A stretch of 64,000 nucleotides of DNA from an uncultured Oscillibacter sp. (GTDB taxonomy: Bacteria > Bacillota > Clostridia > Oscillospirales > Oscillospiraceae). The notes under the pieces are model-generated. The model was not told the origin of the DNA and did no database searches. It was given only the letters and a program-made list of their open reading frames with translations. Positions 50,181-58,469 of this stretch are shown one piece after another. Made by a program: the position numbers and the translations under genes. Within the stretch, counting starts at the first letter, position 1. Each line of letters opens with the position of its first letter. Where the stretch lies: assembly GCA_905234565.1 (NCBI GenBank), contig CAJOHW010000003.1, forward strand, positions 1-64,000, written 5' to 3'.

Positions 50181-50258
50181 TATACTCGTGAACGATGAGA
50201 TTTACCGTCAGTTGCCGTGCTGGTGACTTGAAATGTGGCAACTCTTAAAGAGCGCGAG
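50181..50258 (+). repeat. 78-bp dispersed element, copy 6
   Basis: Full copy between the first and second cassette genes, ending 13 bases before the ribosome site of the second. Core arm TTGCCG/TGGCAA keeps pairing through a G-T wobble. Confidence 0.85.
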
Positions 50259-50285
50259 TAGAAAAAGGAAAGAGAGGTGGCCAGC

Positions 50286-51017
50286 GTGTCTGCGTATTTT
50301 GAAAAGATACTCAGCATTGGTGACTTAAATTTGGAATATGTATTCTATGAATATGAAGAACCGGTTTTGTTCGTCTGCACAGACGCGCTGGAAAACAGGT
50401 ATCTGTGTTCCTGCTGCCGCCTGGGCGAAAACTGGATTGTAGGAAGAATCACCGACAGCGCTCTGGTGGATGTGATAGACGGGACGGAGACGCTGGAAGG
50501 CGCGTTCCGCAAGAGTTCCTTTGTGTTCTTTCTTGTGTGGGACGGCGAGCGGCTGGACTGCCATTTAGAGATTCCGGAGGACGCCTACCCCAGGGCCGGA
50601 GCAGCGCTGAAATTACTGGGACAGGAAAAAGCGGCGGTTGCAGACTATCGGGCCAAACTGGTCCCCACACAGTCGGATTCCGTGGTACGGGTCCGTCTGG
50701 ATCCTGCACTTTATTCCCCTTTGCTGTACCATCAGGATTTTGGGGACGCATTCAGCGTTTCGCGGGAAATGCCTTTATCTGAATCTGTCACAAGCGCAAA
50801 ATGGGACAGCGCAGTTTACGCACCCCTGACGCTGCAAATCCAAAGTTGTATTCCCGGAGTTTCTGAAGAAAAACGTATGCCGCATTCCCCCTCGCTGCGC
50901 CAGCAGAACTACGGGAACGCATTCAACATCTCGCAGGAAGTACCTCTGAAAGTCTTACTGCTTGAAAGTGAAGAAAGCCCGTACGCAGGGCTTGAGGAGT
51001 TTCCCATAGCGGCATAG
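50286..51017 (+). CDS. Unknown protein with duplicated C-terminal motif (DUF6575-like N-terminus)
   Basis: 243-residue cytoplasmic protein. The N-terminal half (IGDLNLEYVFYEYEEPVLFVC, in two segments, then DALENRYLCSC) resembles small beta-rich proteins of the DUF6575 type; I hold this loosely. The C-terminal part contains one motif twice: QDFGDAFSVSREMPL near 156 and QNYGNAFNISQEVPL near 209. GTG start at 50286 with GAGAGG eight bases upstream. Base composition is visibly less GC-rich than neighbouring operons. The SecB-like gene begins 10 bases after the stop, so the two are probably translated together and may bind each other. Confidence 0.7.
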   Translation: MSAYFEKILSIGDLNLEYVFYEYEEPVLFVCTDALENRYLCSCCRLGENWIVGRITDSALVDVIDGTETLEGAFRKSSFVFFLVWDGERLDCHLEIPEDAYPRAGAALKLLGQEKAAVADYRAKLVPTQSDSVVRVRLDPALYSPLLYHQDFGDAFSVSREMPLSESVTSAKWDSAVYAPLTLQIQSCIPGVSEEKRMPHSPSLRQQNYGNAFNISQEVPLKVLLLESEESPYAGLEEFPIAA

Positions 51018-51027
51018 GAGATGGCAT

Positions 51028-51465
51028 ATGGCACAGAGTAAATTCCAATTTCAAAATCCGGTGCTTACAAAGCTTGATTACGCAATCAACGAGGATTATA
51101 ATTCTGAATCCCCGGATCCGAAGGATTTGCCGCTTTCCATGCAGGTACAGGTCAGCAGGCAGGAAGAGGAATCTGCCGCCTATGTGCGGCTCATCGTCTC
51201 TGTGGCAGAACAGAATCCGGCATATCCCTTCTTCCTCTCCGCTTCCATGGTTGCCCGCTTTCAGTGGAACGAGGATCTGCCGCCTAAGCTGGTAGATACT
51301 CTTTTGCGGCAGAACGCTCCTTCCCTTCTTTTGAGCTATCTGCGGCCTTATATTGCCCAAATTACCGGCGCGGGTCCAGGCAATCCGATTCATATCCCAT
51401 TTATGGATTTTACCCATAAAGACACCGCCCCGGAGCAAGTTGCCGCCCCGGAACAGGGCGTTTGA
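51028..51465 (+). CDS. SecB-like chaperone
   Basis: 145 residues, near the 155 of E. coli SecB. The pattern FQFQNPVLTKLDYAIN, then VQVSRQEEESAAYVRLIVSV, then YPFFLSASMVARFQW, and LRQNAPSLLLSYLRPYIAQIT with IPFMDF matches the SecB fold (four-strand sheet plus long helix with the NAP...LFPY-like segment). SecB holds proteins unfolded. Outside Proteobacteria, SecB-like proteins are often solitary partners of toxin-antitoxin or defence modules rather than part of general export. GGAG precedes the ATG. Last gene of the cassette, followed by a terminator. Confidence 0.75.
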   Translation: MAQSKFQFQNPVLTKLDYAINEDYNSESPDPKDLPLSMQVQVSRQEEESAAYVRLIVSVAEQNPAYPFFLSASMVARFQWNEDLPPKLVDTLLRQNAPSLLLSYLRPYIAQITGAGPGNPIHIPFMDFTHKDTAPEQVAAPEQGV

Positions 51466-51491
51466 ACCCCCAAAAAAGTCATGCTTTTACC

Positions 51492-51530
51492 GCGTTTCCC
51501 CTCTCCAAACCGGAGAGGGGAACGCTTTTT
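51492..51530 (+). terminator. Terminator of SecB-like cassette
   Basis: Stem CCCCTCTCC (51498-51506) with GGAGAGGGG (51512-51520), extended by GCG-TT/AACGC with one bulge. T5 at 51526-51530. Confidence 0.9.
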
Positions 51531-51543
51531 CTCGTATCAATTC

Positions 51544-52989
51544 TTACTTATGCTGTGCCGCCAGCCAGTCCCAGAGCAGGACGCCGTTTTCCTCGCACTC
51601 TCCGTTGAAGAAGTACAGCCAGGACCAGTGGCCCATATACTCGTAGGGGGTGCCATCCTCGTTCTTGTACAGGCCGGAGGTGTCCACTACGTTGGGGAAC
51701 ACGCTGGTGTGGACATTGGCCCCAATGGCCCGGAGGCGGTCCACCGTGGGGATCTCAAAGGTTTCCGGCACCACGGTGTCGTCATTGGCGGCCCAGATGA
51801 ACCAGATGGGCAGGTCCCGGATGCCTTGGAGCTGTTCATCGGTGATGCCGCTGTCCCGGTAGGCCTCGCAGATGGGATAGGCCGCCGCGAAGAAGTCCGG
51901 ATAGGTCAGAACCATGTCCATGGTCATAAAGCCGCCGTTGGAGCAGCCGCCGATGTAGATCCGGTCCTCGTCCACGCCGGGATGGGTGTCAATAAAACTC
52001 CGGATCAGTTCCATAAGCGTGGCGTTGTACACGGAGGACACGCCGGGGTTGTCCTGCCAGTCCCCGTTTTCATTGTAGGTCAGCCAGAAGTCCGGGGTCT
52101 GGGGGACCAGGACATAGGCCCCGCCCATGACGGACTGAAAGGCGTCCCCAAAGAGGGCGGTGACTTTATTGCCCAGCAGAGGGATGGTGGGGTCCTCCCC
52201 GCCCTCCCCGGCACCGTGGATCCAGATCACCAGGGGATGGAGGGAATCCGGCTCCACCATTGGGGCGTAGTAGGCATAGCGCAGGGTGCGGCCGTCGGAG
52301 CCGGCGAAGGCGTCATAGAGGTTCACCTGTTCCAGCTGGGGCATGGTGAACTGGGGGAGCAGGCTGGGACGGCCCGTCTCCCAGGCGTCATAGTGGACTT
52401 TCAGATCCAGATCCGGGGCGATTTCCAGAGCCTCTACGGGGGTCTCCCCCTCCGCCGCTTTCAACGTGCTGTCCTCCGTCAGGGTCACGGCCAGCTGATA
52501 GGGATCGCATACCGTGTTGTGCCAGGTCAGCAGGTCAAAGCAGTAGGGGTTGCCGGAATCGGGATCGCAGGCCAGTTCCAACGCCACGGCGCTGCCGGAC
52601 ACGGCACCCTCCACCTTGGCCCCGGTCTCGTCGCACACATAGGCGTCCGCCACAGTGCGCTGAGCGGTGACGGTGGTGTGGAGGCCGGGATCTACGCTCT
52701 CATCCCCGCCGGCCCACGCGCCATAGGCGGCATAGTCAAAGGACTCCTTGGTCTCAAAGACCCGGAAGCTCTCCGGCGTCACGGAGTCCGCCAGCACCTC
52801 CCGGTCCAGAAGCAGAATGGTTTTCGTCACGCCGGGGCCCCAGTCGAAGCCCTCCAGCACCACCTGCTGCTGTCCAATCAGGACCATGGGGGCGTTCTCA
52901 TCCTCCGGCGGGGTTTCGGCGGGGGAGCCGCCGCAGGCCGTCAGCAGCGCAAGAGACAGGACCATGATCACAAACCATGCGTTTTTCAT
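51544..52989 (-). CDS. Secreted lipoprotein esterase/peptidase (alpha/beta hydrolase, PHB depolymerase-like)
   Basis: 481 residues. Lipoprotein signal with lipobox LALLTAC (Cys19). An N-terminal beta-rich domain (about 30-215) precedes an alpha/beta hydrolase domain: oxyanion region LVIWIHGAGEGGED, nucleophile Ser in YIGGCSNGGFM, acid region IWAANDDTVVP, and His in YMGHWSW. Such proteins are esterases or prolyl-oligopeptidase-like peptidases anchored on the outer face of the membrane. Substrate unknown. Monocistronic with its own promoter. Confidence 0.88.
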   Translation of the reverse strand: MKNAWFVIMVLSLALLTACGGSPAETPPEDENAPMVLIGQQQVVLEGFDWGPGVTKTILLLDREVLADSVTPESFRVFETKESFDYAAYGAWAGGDESVDPGLHTTVTAQRTVADAYVCDETGAKVEGAVSGSAVALELACDPDSGNPYCFDLLTWHNTVCDPYQLAVTLTEDSTLKAAEGETPVEALEIAPDLDLKVHYDAWETGRPSLLPQFTMPQLEQVNLYDAFAGSDGRTLRYAYYAPMVEPDSLHPLVIWIHGAGEGGEDPTIPLLGNKVTALFGDAFQSVMGGAYVLVPQTPDFWLTYNENGDWQDNPGVSSVYNATLMELIRSFIDTHPGVDEDRIYIGGCSNGGFMTMDMVLTYPDFFAAAYPICEAYRDSGITDEQLQGIRDLPIWFIWAANDDTVVPETFEIPTVDRLRAIGANVHTSVFPNVVDTSGLYKNEDGTPYEYMGHWSWLYFFNGECEENGVLLWDWLAAQHK

Positions 52990-53061
52990 CGGGAATCCTC
53001 CTTTTTCTTTGGCGTTCTATCCCGGGCAGCCGGATTCTCCCAGACCGCCGGGACTTCTCTC

Positions 53062-53090
53062 ATTATATCCGTTTCCGGCGTCTGTGGCAA
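53062..53090 (-). promoter_or_regulatory. Promoter of esterase gene
   Basis: Minus strand TTGCCA (53090-53085), 17-base spacer, TATAAT (53067-53062). Confidence 0.68.
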
Positions 53091-53130
53091 GGGGCGTAAA
53101 AAATTTCTGATGTTTTTTCTCCCGCCGCCC

Positions 53131-53159
53131 TTGCGGGAACCGGGCGGGGGTGGTATACT
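53131..53159 (+). promoter_or_regulatory. Promoter of mgtC-like gene
   Basis: TTGCGG (53131-53136), 17-base spacer, TATACT (53154-53159), 62 bases before the ATG. It may also serve the antiporter operon, as no terminator is seen between them. Confidence 0.58.
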
Positions 53160-53221
53160 CAAGGGAAATCCCTTTCTGCCCTGCCGGGAAGGGCGGGTAA
53201 AAATCGTGAGGAGGAACCGCC

Positions 53222-53986
53222 ATGAACCCCATGAGCCCCTATCTGCAAGCCCCCTATACCACCCTGGCGGGGTATCTGAACGCCCAGTTTACCATGGCTA
53301 TGACGCTGGAACTGCTGGCCCGGTTTGTGGTGGCGGGCCTTTGCGGCGTGTGCATCGGCATTGAGCGCATGAAGCGGCTGAAGGAAGTGGGAATGCGGAC
53401 CCATGTGGTGGTGTGCTGCACCGCCGCGCTGATGATGGTAGTGTCCAAGTACGGTTTTGCGGACCTCACCAGCCTCACCGGTACGGCGTTCAACGGCACC
53501 CGGGGGGCGGACCCCGCCCGGATTGCCGCCCAGGTGGTCAGCGGCGTGGGCTTCTTAGGGGCCGGGACCATTTTCAAGGGGGGCAGCAGCATCAAGGGCC
53601 TGACCACGGCGGCAGGCGTGTGGGCCACGGCGGGCATCGGCCTGGCCATTGGCTCCGGGATGTACATTCTGGGCATCGCCTCCACCGCCATCCTGATTCT
53701 CATCCAGACCATCCTCCACCGGTACAGCTTAGGGGCCCCCGTCCTCACCACCCACCAGCTGAACTTCTCTATCCAGGCGGATAAGGACTTCCAGAGGGAG
53801 TTCTATGACTATTTGGAGGCCCGGAACGTCCAGGCCATTGCCAGCGAGGTCACCTATACGGAGGACGGCATCGTCACCTACCAGCTCCTCTTGAAAATGC
53901 CCCACGGCACCATCCAGGACCTGGACGACTTCCTCCACGCCCACGGACAGGTCCGCACCGTGAGCTATTCCAACATTACGGAATGA
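53222..53986 (+). CDS. MgtC/SapB family membrane protein
   Basis: 254 residues. Hydrophobic N-terminal domain with the MgtC signature GVCIGIERMKRLKEVGMRTHVVV (given here as two halves, GVCIGIERM and KEVGMRTHV), VVSGVGFLGAGTIFKGG and GLTTAAGVWATAGIG, then a soluble ACT-like domain (about 175-254). MgtC proteins modulate F-type ATPase activity and Mg2+ or pH stress survival; in commensals the role is not settled. A good AGGAGG precedes the ATG. The gene is followed closely by the antiporter operon. Confidence 0.92.
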   Translation: MNPMSPYLQAPYTTLAGYLNAQFTMAMTLELLARFVVAGLCGVCIGIERMKRLKEVGMRTHVVVCCTAALMMVVSKYGFADLTSLTGTAFNGTRGADPARIAAQVVSGVGFLGAGTIFKGGSSIKGLTTAAGVWATAGIGLAIGSGMYILGIASTAILILIQTILHRYSLGAPVLTTHQLNFSIQADKDFQREFYDYLEARNVQAIASEVTYTEDGIVTYQLLLKMPHGTIQDLDDFLHAHGQVRTVSYSNITE

Positions 53987-54035
53987 CACCCAAAAATACG
54001 CGAAGAACTGCGCGGGAGGATAAGGAGGCGGAAGC

Positions 54036-54491
54036 GTGAGTGTCATCTGTTTTCTCTTATGGCTGGTGCTGAACGGCCGGATCACCTGGGAGATTGTACT
54101 CTTTGGCATTGGAATTGACGCGGTGCTGATGGCCTTTCTCTGGAAGATCCTGGGCTGGTCGGCGGAGAAGGAAAGCCTGTTTCTGCGGAGCCTGCCGATA
54201 TTTTTAGAATACCTGGGGAATCTCCTGTGGGAGACGGTGAAGGCGGCGCTGAGCGTGCTGGGAGTGGCCTTGAATCCCTCTCTGCACCCGGAGCCGGTGC
54301 TGGTGGAATTCCGGTCCGGGCTGAACCGGGAGTATCAGAACGTGATTCTGGCCAACTCCATCACCCTGACCCCCGGCACCATTACGGTGTTCCAGGAGCA
54401 CGACCGGTTTGTGGTCCACGCCCTGCGGCGGGAGTACGCCCAGGGATTGTCAGACTCGTCCTTCGTGCGGATTTTGAAGCGGTTTCCCTGA
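54036..54491 (+). CDS. Mrp-type Na+/H+ antiporter subunit E
   Basis: 151 residues, membrane helices near the N-terminus then a soluble part with NSITLTPGTITVF, the MrpE/MnhE signature. First gene of the Mrp-like operon. GTG start with GGAGGCGG upstream. MrpE helps assemble the antiporter complex. Confidence 0.92.
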   Translation: MSVICFLLWLVLNGRITWEIVLFGIGIDAVLMAFLWKILGWSAEKESLFLRSLPIFLEYLGNLLWETVKAALSVLGVALNPSLHPEPVLVEFRSGLNREYQNVILANSITLTPGTITVFQEHDRFVVHALRREYAQGLSDSSFVRILKRFP

Positions 54492-54509
54492 GAGGAGGCG
54501 GGTTCCATC

Positions 54510-54848
54510 ATGACATTGGAGGAGGCCTACGGTGCGCTGTACTCCGGGGCATTGATTGTCATCGCGGCGCTGCTGTGCGTGATGCTGTTCCGGTCCGTGA
54601 AGGGGCCGGGGGTCACGGACCGGCTGCTGTCCATCAACATGATCGGCACGCTGGTGATTGCGGGCATTGTGATTCTCTCCCGGCTGCTGCATGAGGCGTG
54701 GCTGCTGGACGTGGCGCTGATCTACACCATGATCTCTCTGGTGTCGGTGCTGATTCTGGCCCGGGTGTTTATCCCCGCCAACCCCTCCCGGCGGCCCTTC
54801 CGGGACAAGAAACGAAAGAAGAAAAAGGAGGCGGAGGACCATGATTGA
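54510..54848 (+). CDS. Mrp-type antiporter subunit F
   Basis: 112 residues with three TM segments and KGPGVTDRLLSINMIGT, the MrpF signature. The basic C-terminal tail (RDKKRKKKKEAED) is longer than usual. GAGGAGG site. Its end overlaps subunit G by eight bases. Confidence 0.92.
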   Translation: MTLEEAYGALYSGALIVIAALLCVMLFRSVKGPGVTDRLLSINMIGTLVIAGIVILSRLLHEAWLLDVALIYTMISLVSVLILARVFIPANPSRRPFRDKKRKKKKEAEDHD

Positions 54849-55158
54849 GTGGATCCGGTTTTGGATCTCGGCGGCGCTGCTGGCGGCGGGACTGGTGTTT
54901 TTCTCTGGGGCGGCCCTGGGGAACTGCCGCTTCGACTATATTATGAACCGGGTCCACGCCGGGGGTCTGGGGGACACCATGGGCCTGTTCTGCGTGATTG
55001 CGGCTCTGGTGGTCAGCGCGGAGGGGGGCTGGGAGGCCTGCAAACTGCCCCTGCCTTTGATCTTTTTGTGGCTCTGCTCTCCGGTATCCTCCCACTTTCT
55101 GGCCCAGATGGAGTACTACACCAACGAAAACCTCTATGAACACATGGAACGGTTATAA
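54841..55158 (+). CDS. Mrp-type antiporter subunit G
   Basis: 105 residues, three TM segments. GLVFFSGAALGNCRFDYIMNRVHAGGLGDTMG (shown in family form as RVHAGGLGDTMG) is the conserved MrpG core. Translationally coupled to F by overlap. An inserted 78-bp element separates it from the next subunit. Confidence 0.9.
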   Translation: MIEWIRFWISAALLAAGLVFFSGAALGNCRFDYIMNRVHAGGLGDTMGLFCVIAALVVSAEGGWEACKLPLPLIFLWLCSPVSSHFLAQMEYYTNENLYEHMERL

Positions 55159-55160
55159 AT

Positions 55161-55238
55161 ATCTCGCTCTATAAGGTTTGCCGCGTTTTAGGTCACTGAC
55201 ACGGCAACCAGGGGCGAATTGAATCGCTCACAAGTATA
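55161..55238 (-). repeat. 78-bp dispersed element, copy 7
   Basis: Full reverse-orientation copy inside the antiporter operon, ending one base before the AAGGAGGG of the next gene. Core arm TTGCCG/CGGCAA is perfect. Confidence 0.85.
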
Positions 55239-55255
55239 GAAGGAGGGAATCCGGT

Positions 55256-55537
55256 ATGGAATTGTCGGAACTCTATGAAATCGTCCTGCTTGCCCTGCTG
55301 GTTGCCTGCGCCGTGTCGGTGAACCTGACAAAGAGCCTGCTGCAGGCGGTGATCATCTTCATGTCGTACAGCTCCATTATGTGCCTGGTGTGGATCCTCA
55401 TGGAATCCCCGGACCTGGCCATTACGGAGGCGGCGGTGGGCGCGGGGGTCAGCGGCTATCTGTTTCTGGTGACGCTGAAAAAGCTCCGTCAGGCGGACGC
55501 GGCCTCCGCGGATCCGAAAGGCGGCGGGGAGTCGTGA
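55256..55537 (+). CDS. DUF4040 subunit of Mrp-like antiporter
   Basis: 93 residues, three TM segments, with SPDLAITEAAVGAGVSGYLF, the hallmark of the DUF4040/MbhD-like piece that corresponds to part of MrpA/MrpB in larger complexes. AAGGAGGG eight bases before the ATG. Overlaps the next gene by GTGA. Confidence 0.9.
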   Translation: MELSELYEIVLLALLVACAVSVNLTKSLLQAVIIFMSYSSIMCLVWILMESPDLAITEAAVGAGVSGYLFLVTLKKLRQADAASADPKGGGES

Positions 55538-56475
55538 AAGAGGCGTTTTTCCGCTGGCTGGACGGGGACATGGACGTGTTCTCCCGGTTCCAGGAGGGTC
55601 AGGAGGGCCACGACCTGCCCCGGCAGGCCTGGCGGCAGATCCGTCAGGACGCGGAGGCCGGGGCCGTGGAGCGCATGGGCGGCGTCATCCGGGTGGAGCA
55701 GAAGGCCTTCCAGCTGGGCTACCGGATTGCGGCGGTGGGGTGCTGTCTGGCGCTGATGGCGGTGTTTCTGTTTATGACCGCCAACATCACCCGCTACGGC
55801 GAGGAAAACCCCCGGGCGTCGGAGGTGGCCCAGCGGTACATCGAAAGCGGCCTGGAAGAGACGGGAGCCGTAAACATTGTGGCGGGCATGATCCTGGACT
55901 ACCGGGCCTTTGACACCCTGGGGGAATCCCATGTGCTCTTTACCGCCTTGATCTGCGTCATGATCCTCCTTCGCATCGACAGCAAAAACACCCGTACCGC
56001 CTATGAGGACTACTACCGGACCTTGCAGGAGCCTTACTTCCCCACGGACCGGGACCCCATCCTCCGGGAAGTGGGCACCGTGCTGGTGCCCTGCATCCTG
56101 CTCTATGGGATCTACGTCCTGCTGAACGGGCAGATCTCCCCCGGCGGAGGCTTTTCCGGCGGGGCGGTGCTGGGGGCGGGACTGGTCATCGCCGCCTCCG
56201 CCTTCGGGGACGGCACTGTGGACCGCTTCTTAACCCGGAAACGGTTCCAGGCCGCGTCCTTCTGCGCCCTGTCCTTTTACAGCTTCGCCAAAGGCTACGT
56301 GTTCTTCACCGGGGCCAACCACCTGGAAAACCACATCCCCAAGGGCATCCCCGGGGCCATTCTCTCCGGCGGGCTGATTCTGCCCCTGGACATCGCCGTG
56401 GGACTGGTGGTGGCCTGCACCATGTTCGGCTTTTACAGCCTGTTCCGCCGGGGGACCATCGGAGGGGGGAATTGA
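55534..56475 (+). CDS. MnhB-domain antiporter subunit with long N-terminal region
   Basis: 313 residues. About 60 N-terminal soluble residues, TM near 70-90, an extracytoplasmic segment, then the MnhB domain (about 170-313) with NGQISPGGGFSGGAVLGAGL, the MrpB signature. Roughly twice the length of a plain MrpB, so it combines MbhE-like and MrpB-like parts. GTG start in a GTGA overlap with the DUF4040 gene. Confidence 0.9.
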   Translation: MKEAFFRWLDGDMDVFSRFQEGQEGHDLPRQAWRQIRQDAEAGAVERMGGVIRVEQKAFQLGYRIAAVGCCLALMAVFLFMTANITRYGEENPRASEVAQRYIESGLEETGAVNIVAGMILDYRAFDTLGESHVLFTALICVMILLRIDSKNTRTAYEDYYRTLQEPYFPTDRDPILREVGTVLVPCILLYGIYVLLNGQISPGGGFSGGAVLGAGLVIAASAFGDGTVDRFLTRKRFQAASFCALSFYSFAKGYVFFTGANHLENHIPKGIPGAILSGGLILPLDIAVGLVVACTMFGFYSLFRRGTIGGGN

Positions 56476-56477
56476 CC

Positions 56478-56867
56478 ATGGGACAGATTTTCCGGGCGCT
56501 CCTGGCCAACTATGAGGAGGCCGCCGCCATTGTCCTCTTTGCCATTGGCCTTGCCATGCTGCTCTTTCAGCGGAACCTGATCCGAAAGCTCATCGGCATG
56601 AACATCATGGACACGGGCAGCTTCCTGTTCTTGGCCAGCATGGGCTACATCAAGGGCCGCCGGGCCCCCATTCTGGTGGATGGAATCCGGGAGGCCTCCG
56701 CCTATATCAACCCCGTTCCGGCGGGGCTGGTGCTGACGGGCATTGTGGTGTCCGTTTCCGTGACGGCGGTGATGCTGTCCCTGACCATCCGGCTCTACCG
56801 CCGCTACCATACCCTGGACCTGGACGAGATCTATGTCCTGTCCCGGCACCAGTTAGAGGATCGGTGA
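56478..56867 (+). CDS. Mrp-type antiporter subunit C (NuoK-like)
   Basis: 129 residues, three TM segments. FQRNLIRKLIGMNIM, and DPVPAGLVLTGIVVS-like NPVPAGLVLTGIVVSV, match MrpC/NuoK. It follows the B subunit by two bases and overlaps the next gene by GTGA. Confidence 0.92.
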   Translation: MGQIFRALLANYEEAAAIVLFAIGLAMLLFQRNLIRKLIGMNIMDTGSFLFLASMGYIKGRRAPILVDGIREASAYINPVPAGLVLTGIVVSVSVTAVMLSLTIRLYRRYHTLDLDEIYVLSRHQLEDR

Positions 56868-58414
56868 CTATGGACTTTATCCGTAATTTCCCCCTGTTTA
56901 CCATCGTGCTCAGCCTCTTTTCCGGAGTGCTGTGCATGACCCTGGGGGGCCGAAAGGCGAAAAACTATACGGTGTGCTATGAGTGCGTCCTCATCGGCCT
57001 GTGCGCCGCCGTGCTGTGGTACACCGTCCAAAACGGCGCCTTCACCTATGTCATGGGAGAGTTTCCCGCCCCCTGGGGCAATGAGATCCGGGCGGGGGTG
57101 CTGGAGGCCCTGCTGGCCCTGGTCTTTCTGCTGGTGCTGCTGTGCGCGGTACTGGGAGGCTGGCGGTTTTTGCGGCTGGACGTGGAGGAGAGCAAGATCA
57201 ACCTCTATTTCACCTTGGTGAACCTTCTGACCGCCGCCCTCATGGCCCTGGCCTGGACCAACGACATCTTCACAGGCTACGTCTTTTTAGAGATCCTGAC
57301 CCTGTCCTCCTGCGGCATCCTGATTGTCCGGGAGATAGGCCGGACCACCCTGGCGGCGGTGCGGTACATGATCCTGAACCTCATGGGCTCCGGCTTATTC
57401 CTCCTGGGCGTGGTGCTGCTGTACTCCCTGACGGGGCACCTGCTCATGGTGCCCATGCGGGGAGCCATCGCGGAGATTATGGCGGAGGGGAACTACGCCC
57501 TGATAGCCTTCTCCACCGGGGTCCTGACCATCGGCTTGGGCATGAAAAGCGGCCTGTTCCCCTTCCACTTCTGGATGCCGGATACCTACGGCACCGCCAC
57601 TCCTTCCAGCGCGGCGATTTTGGCGGCTCTGGTGTCCAAAGCCTACATCTTCCTGCTCTTTAAGATCTACTGGCGGGTCCTGGGCTGGGAGGTCTACGAG
57701 GCCCTGCCCATTCGGAACCTGCTGTTCCTGCTGGGAATCCTGGGCATGATCTTCGGCTCCGTGTCCGCCATCCGGGCAAACAACATCAACCGCATGGTGG
57801 CCTTTTCCTCCGCCGCCCAGATCGGCTATATCTACATGGGCTTGGGGCTTCCCGGAGGCTGCGCCGCCGCCATGTTCCAGATCATCGTCCACGCGGTGAC
57901 GAAATCCCTCCTGTTTCTGGCTACCCCCCGTCTTGCGGAGGTGTCCGGGGACAGCCTGCTCTTTGAGAACCTGCAGGGAAGCGGCCTGCGGGCAAGAGAG
58001 GCCGGGATTTTTTTCACCGTGGGGTCCTTTTCCATGGTGGGCATCCCGGTGTTCGCGGGCTTCGCGGCGAAACTGTCCTTCGCCGTGGCGGCGGCCCAGA
58101 CCGCCCGTCCCGCCATCATCTTCGCCACCATGGTGGCCCTGGGCATCAGCTCCACGCTCAACGCCATCTACTTTATCCGCACGGTCATCCGGGTCTACAC
58201 CGCCGGACGGGGCGGCGCGGACATCTCCGCCCCCCGGATCTACGCCGTGGAACACAACGACGCGGCGGCTCTGCTGCCCGTGTCCATGCCCGCCGTGCGC
58301 CGGATCACCTATCTGGCCCCCTGCCTGCTGCTCACCGCCGCCAACGTCTTTCTGGGCCTGTTCTCCTGGATTGTCATGGACCTCATCCAGCGGGGCTTAG
58401 GGATGTTCGCGTAA
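56864..58414 (+). CDS. Proton-pumping antiporter subunit 1 (MrpD/NuoM-like)
   Basis: 516 residues, about 14 TM helices. Family markers: FEILTLSSCGI (shown as LEILTLSSCGI), GMKSGLFPFHFWMPDTYGTATPSSAAIL in two halves, and the later FSSAAQIGYIYMGLG. It carries protons or cations through half-channels with TM lysines and glutamates. Start either GTG 56864 (overlapping the C stop) or ATG 56870. First of four paralogues in a row. Confidence 0.9.
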   Translation: MTMDFIRNFPLFTIVLSLFSGVLCMTLGGRKAKNYTVCYECVLIGLCAAVLWYTVQNGAFTYVMGEFPAPWGNEIRAGVLEALLALVFLLVLLCAVLGGWRFLRLDVEESKINLYFTLVNLLTAALMALAWTNDIFTGYVFLEILTLSSCGILIVREIGRTTLAAVRYMILNLMGSGLFLLGVVLLYSLTGHLLMVPMRGAIAEIMAEGNYALIAFSTGVLTIGLGMKSGLFPFHFWMPDTYGTATPSSAAILAALVSKAYIFLLFKIYWRVLGWEVYEALPIRNLLFLLGILGMIFGSVSAIRANNINRMVAFSSAAQIGYIYMGLGLPGGCAAAMFQIIVHAVTKSLLFLATPRLAEVSGDSLLFENLQGSGLRAREAGIFFTVGSFSMVGIPVFAGFAAKLSFAVAAAQTARPAIIFATMVALGISSTLNAIYFIRTVIRVYTAGRGGADISAPRIYAVEHNDAAALLPVSMPAVRRITYLAPCLLLTAANVFLGLFSWIVMDLIQRGLGMFA

Positions 58415-58469
58415 AGTTTACAGGGAGAACCCCTCGGAGAACGACCGATCAATGCGAGGAGGCATTTTC

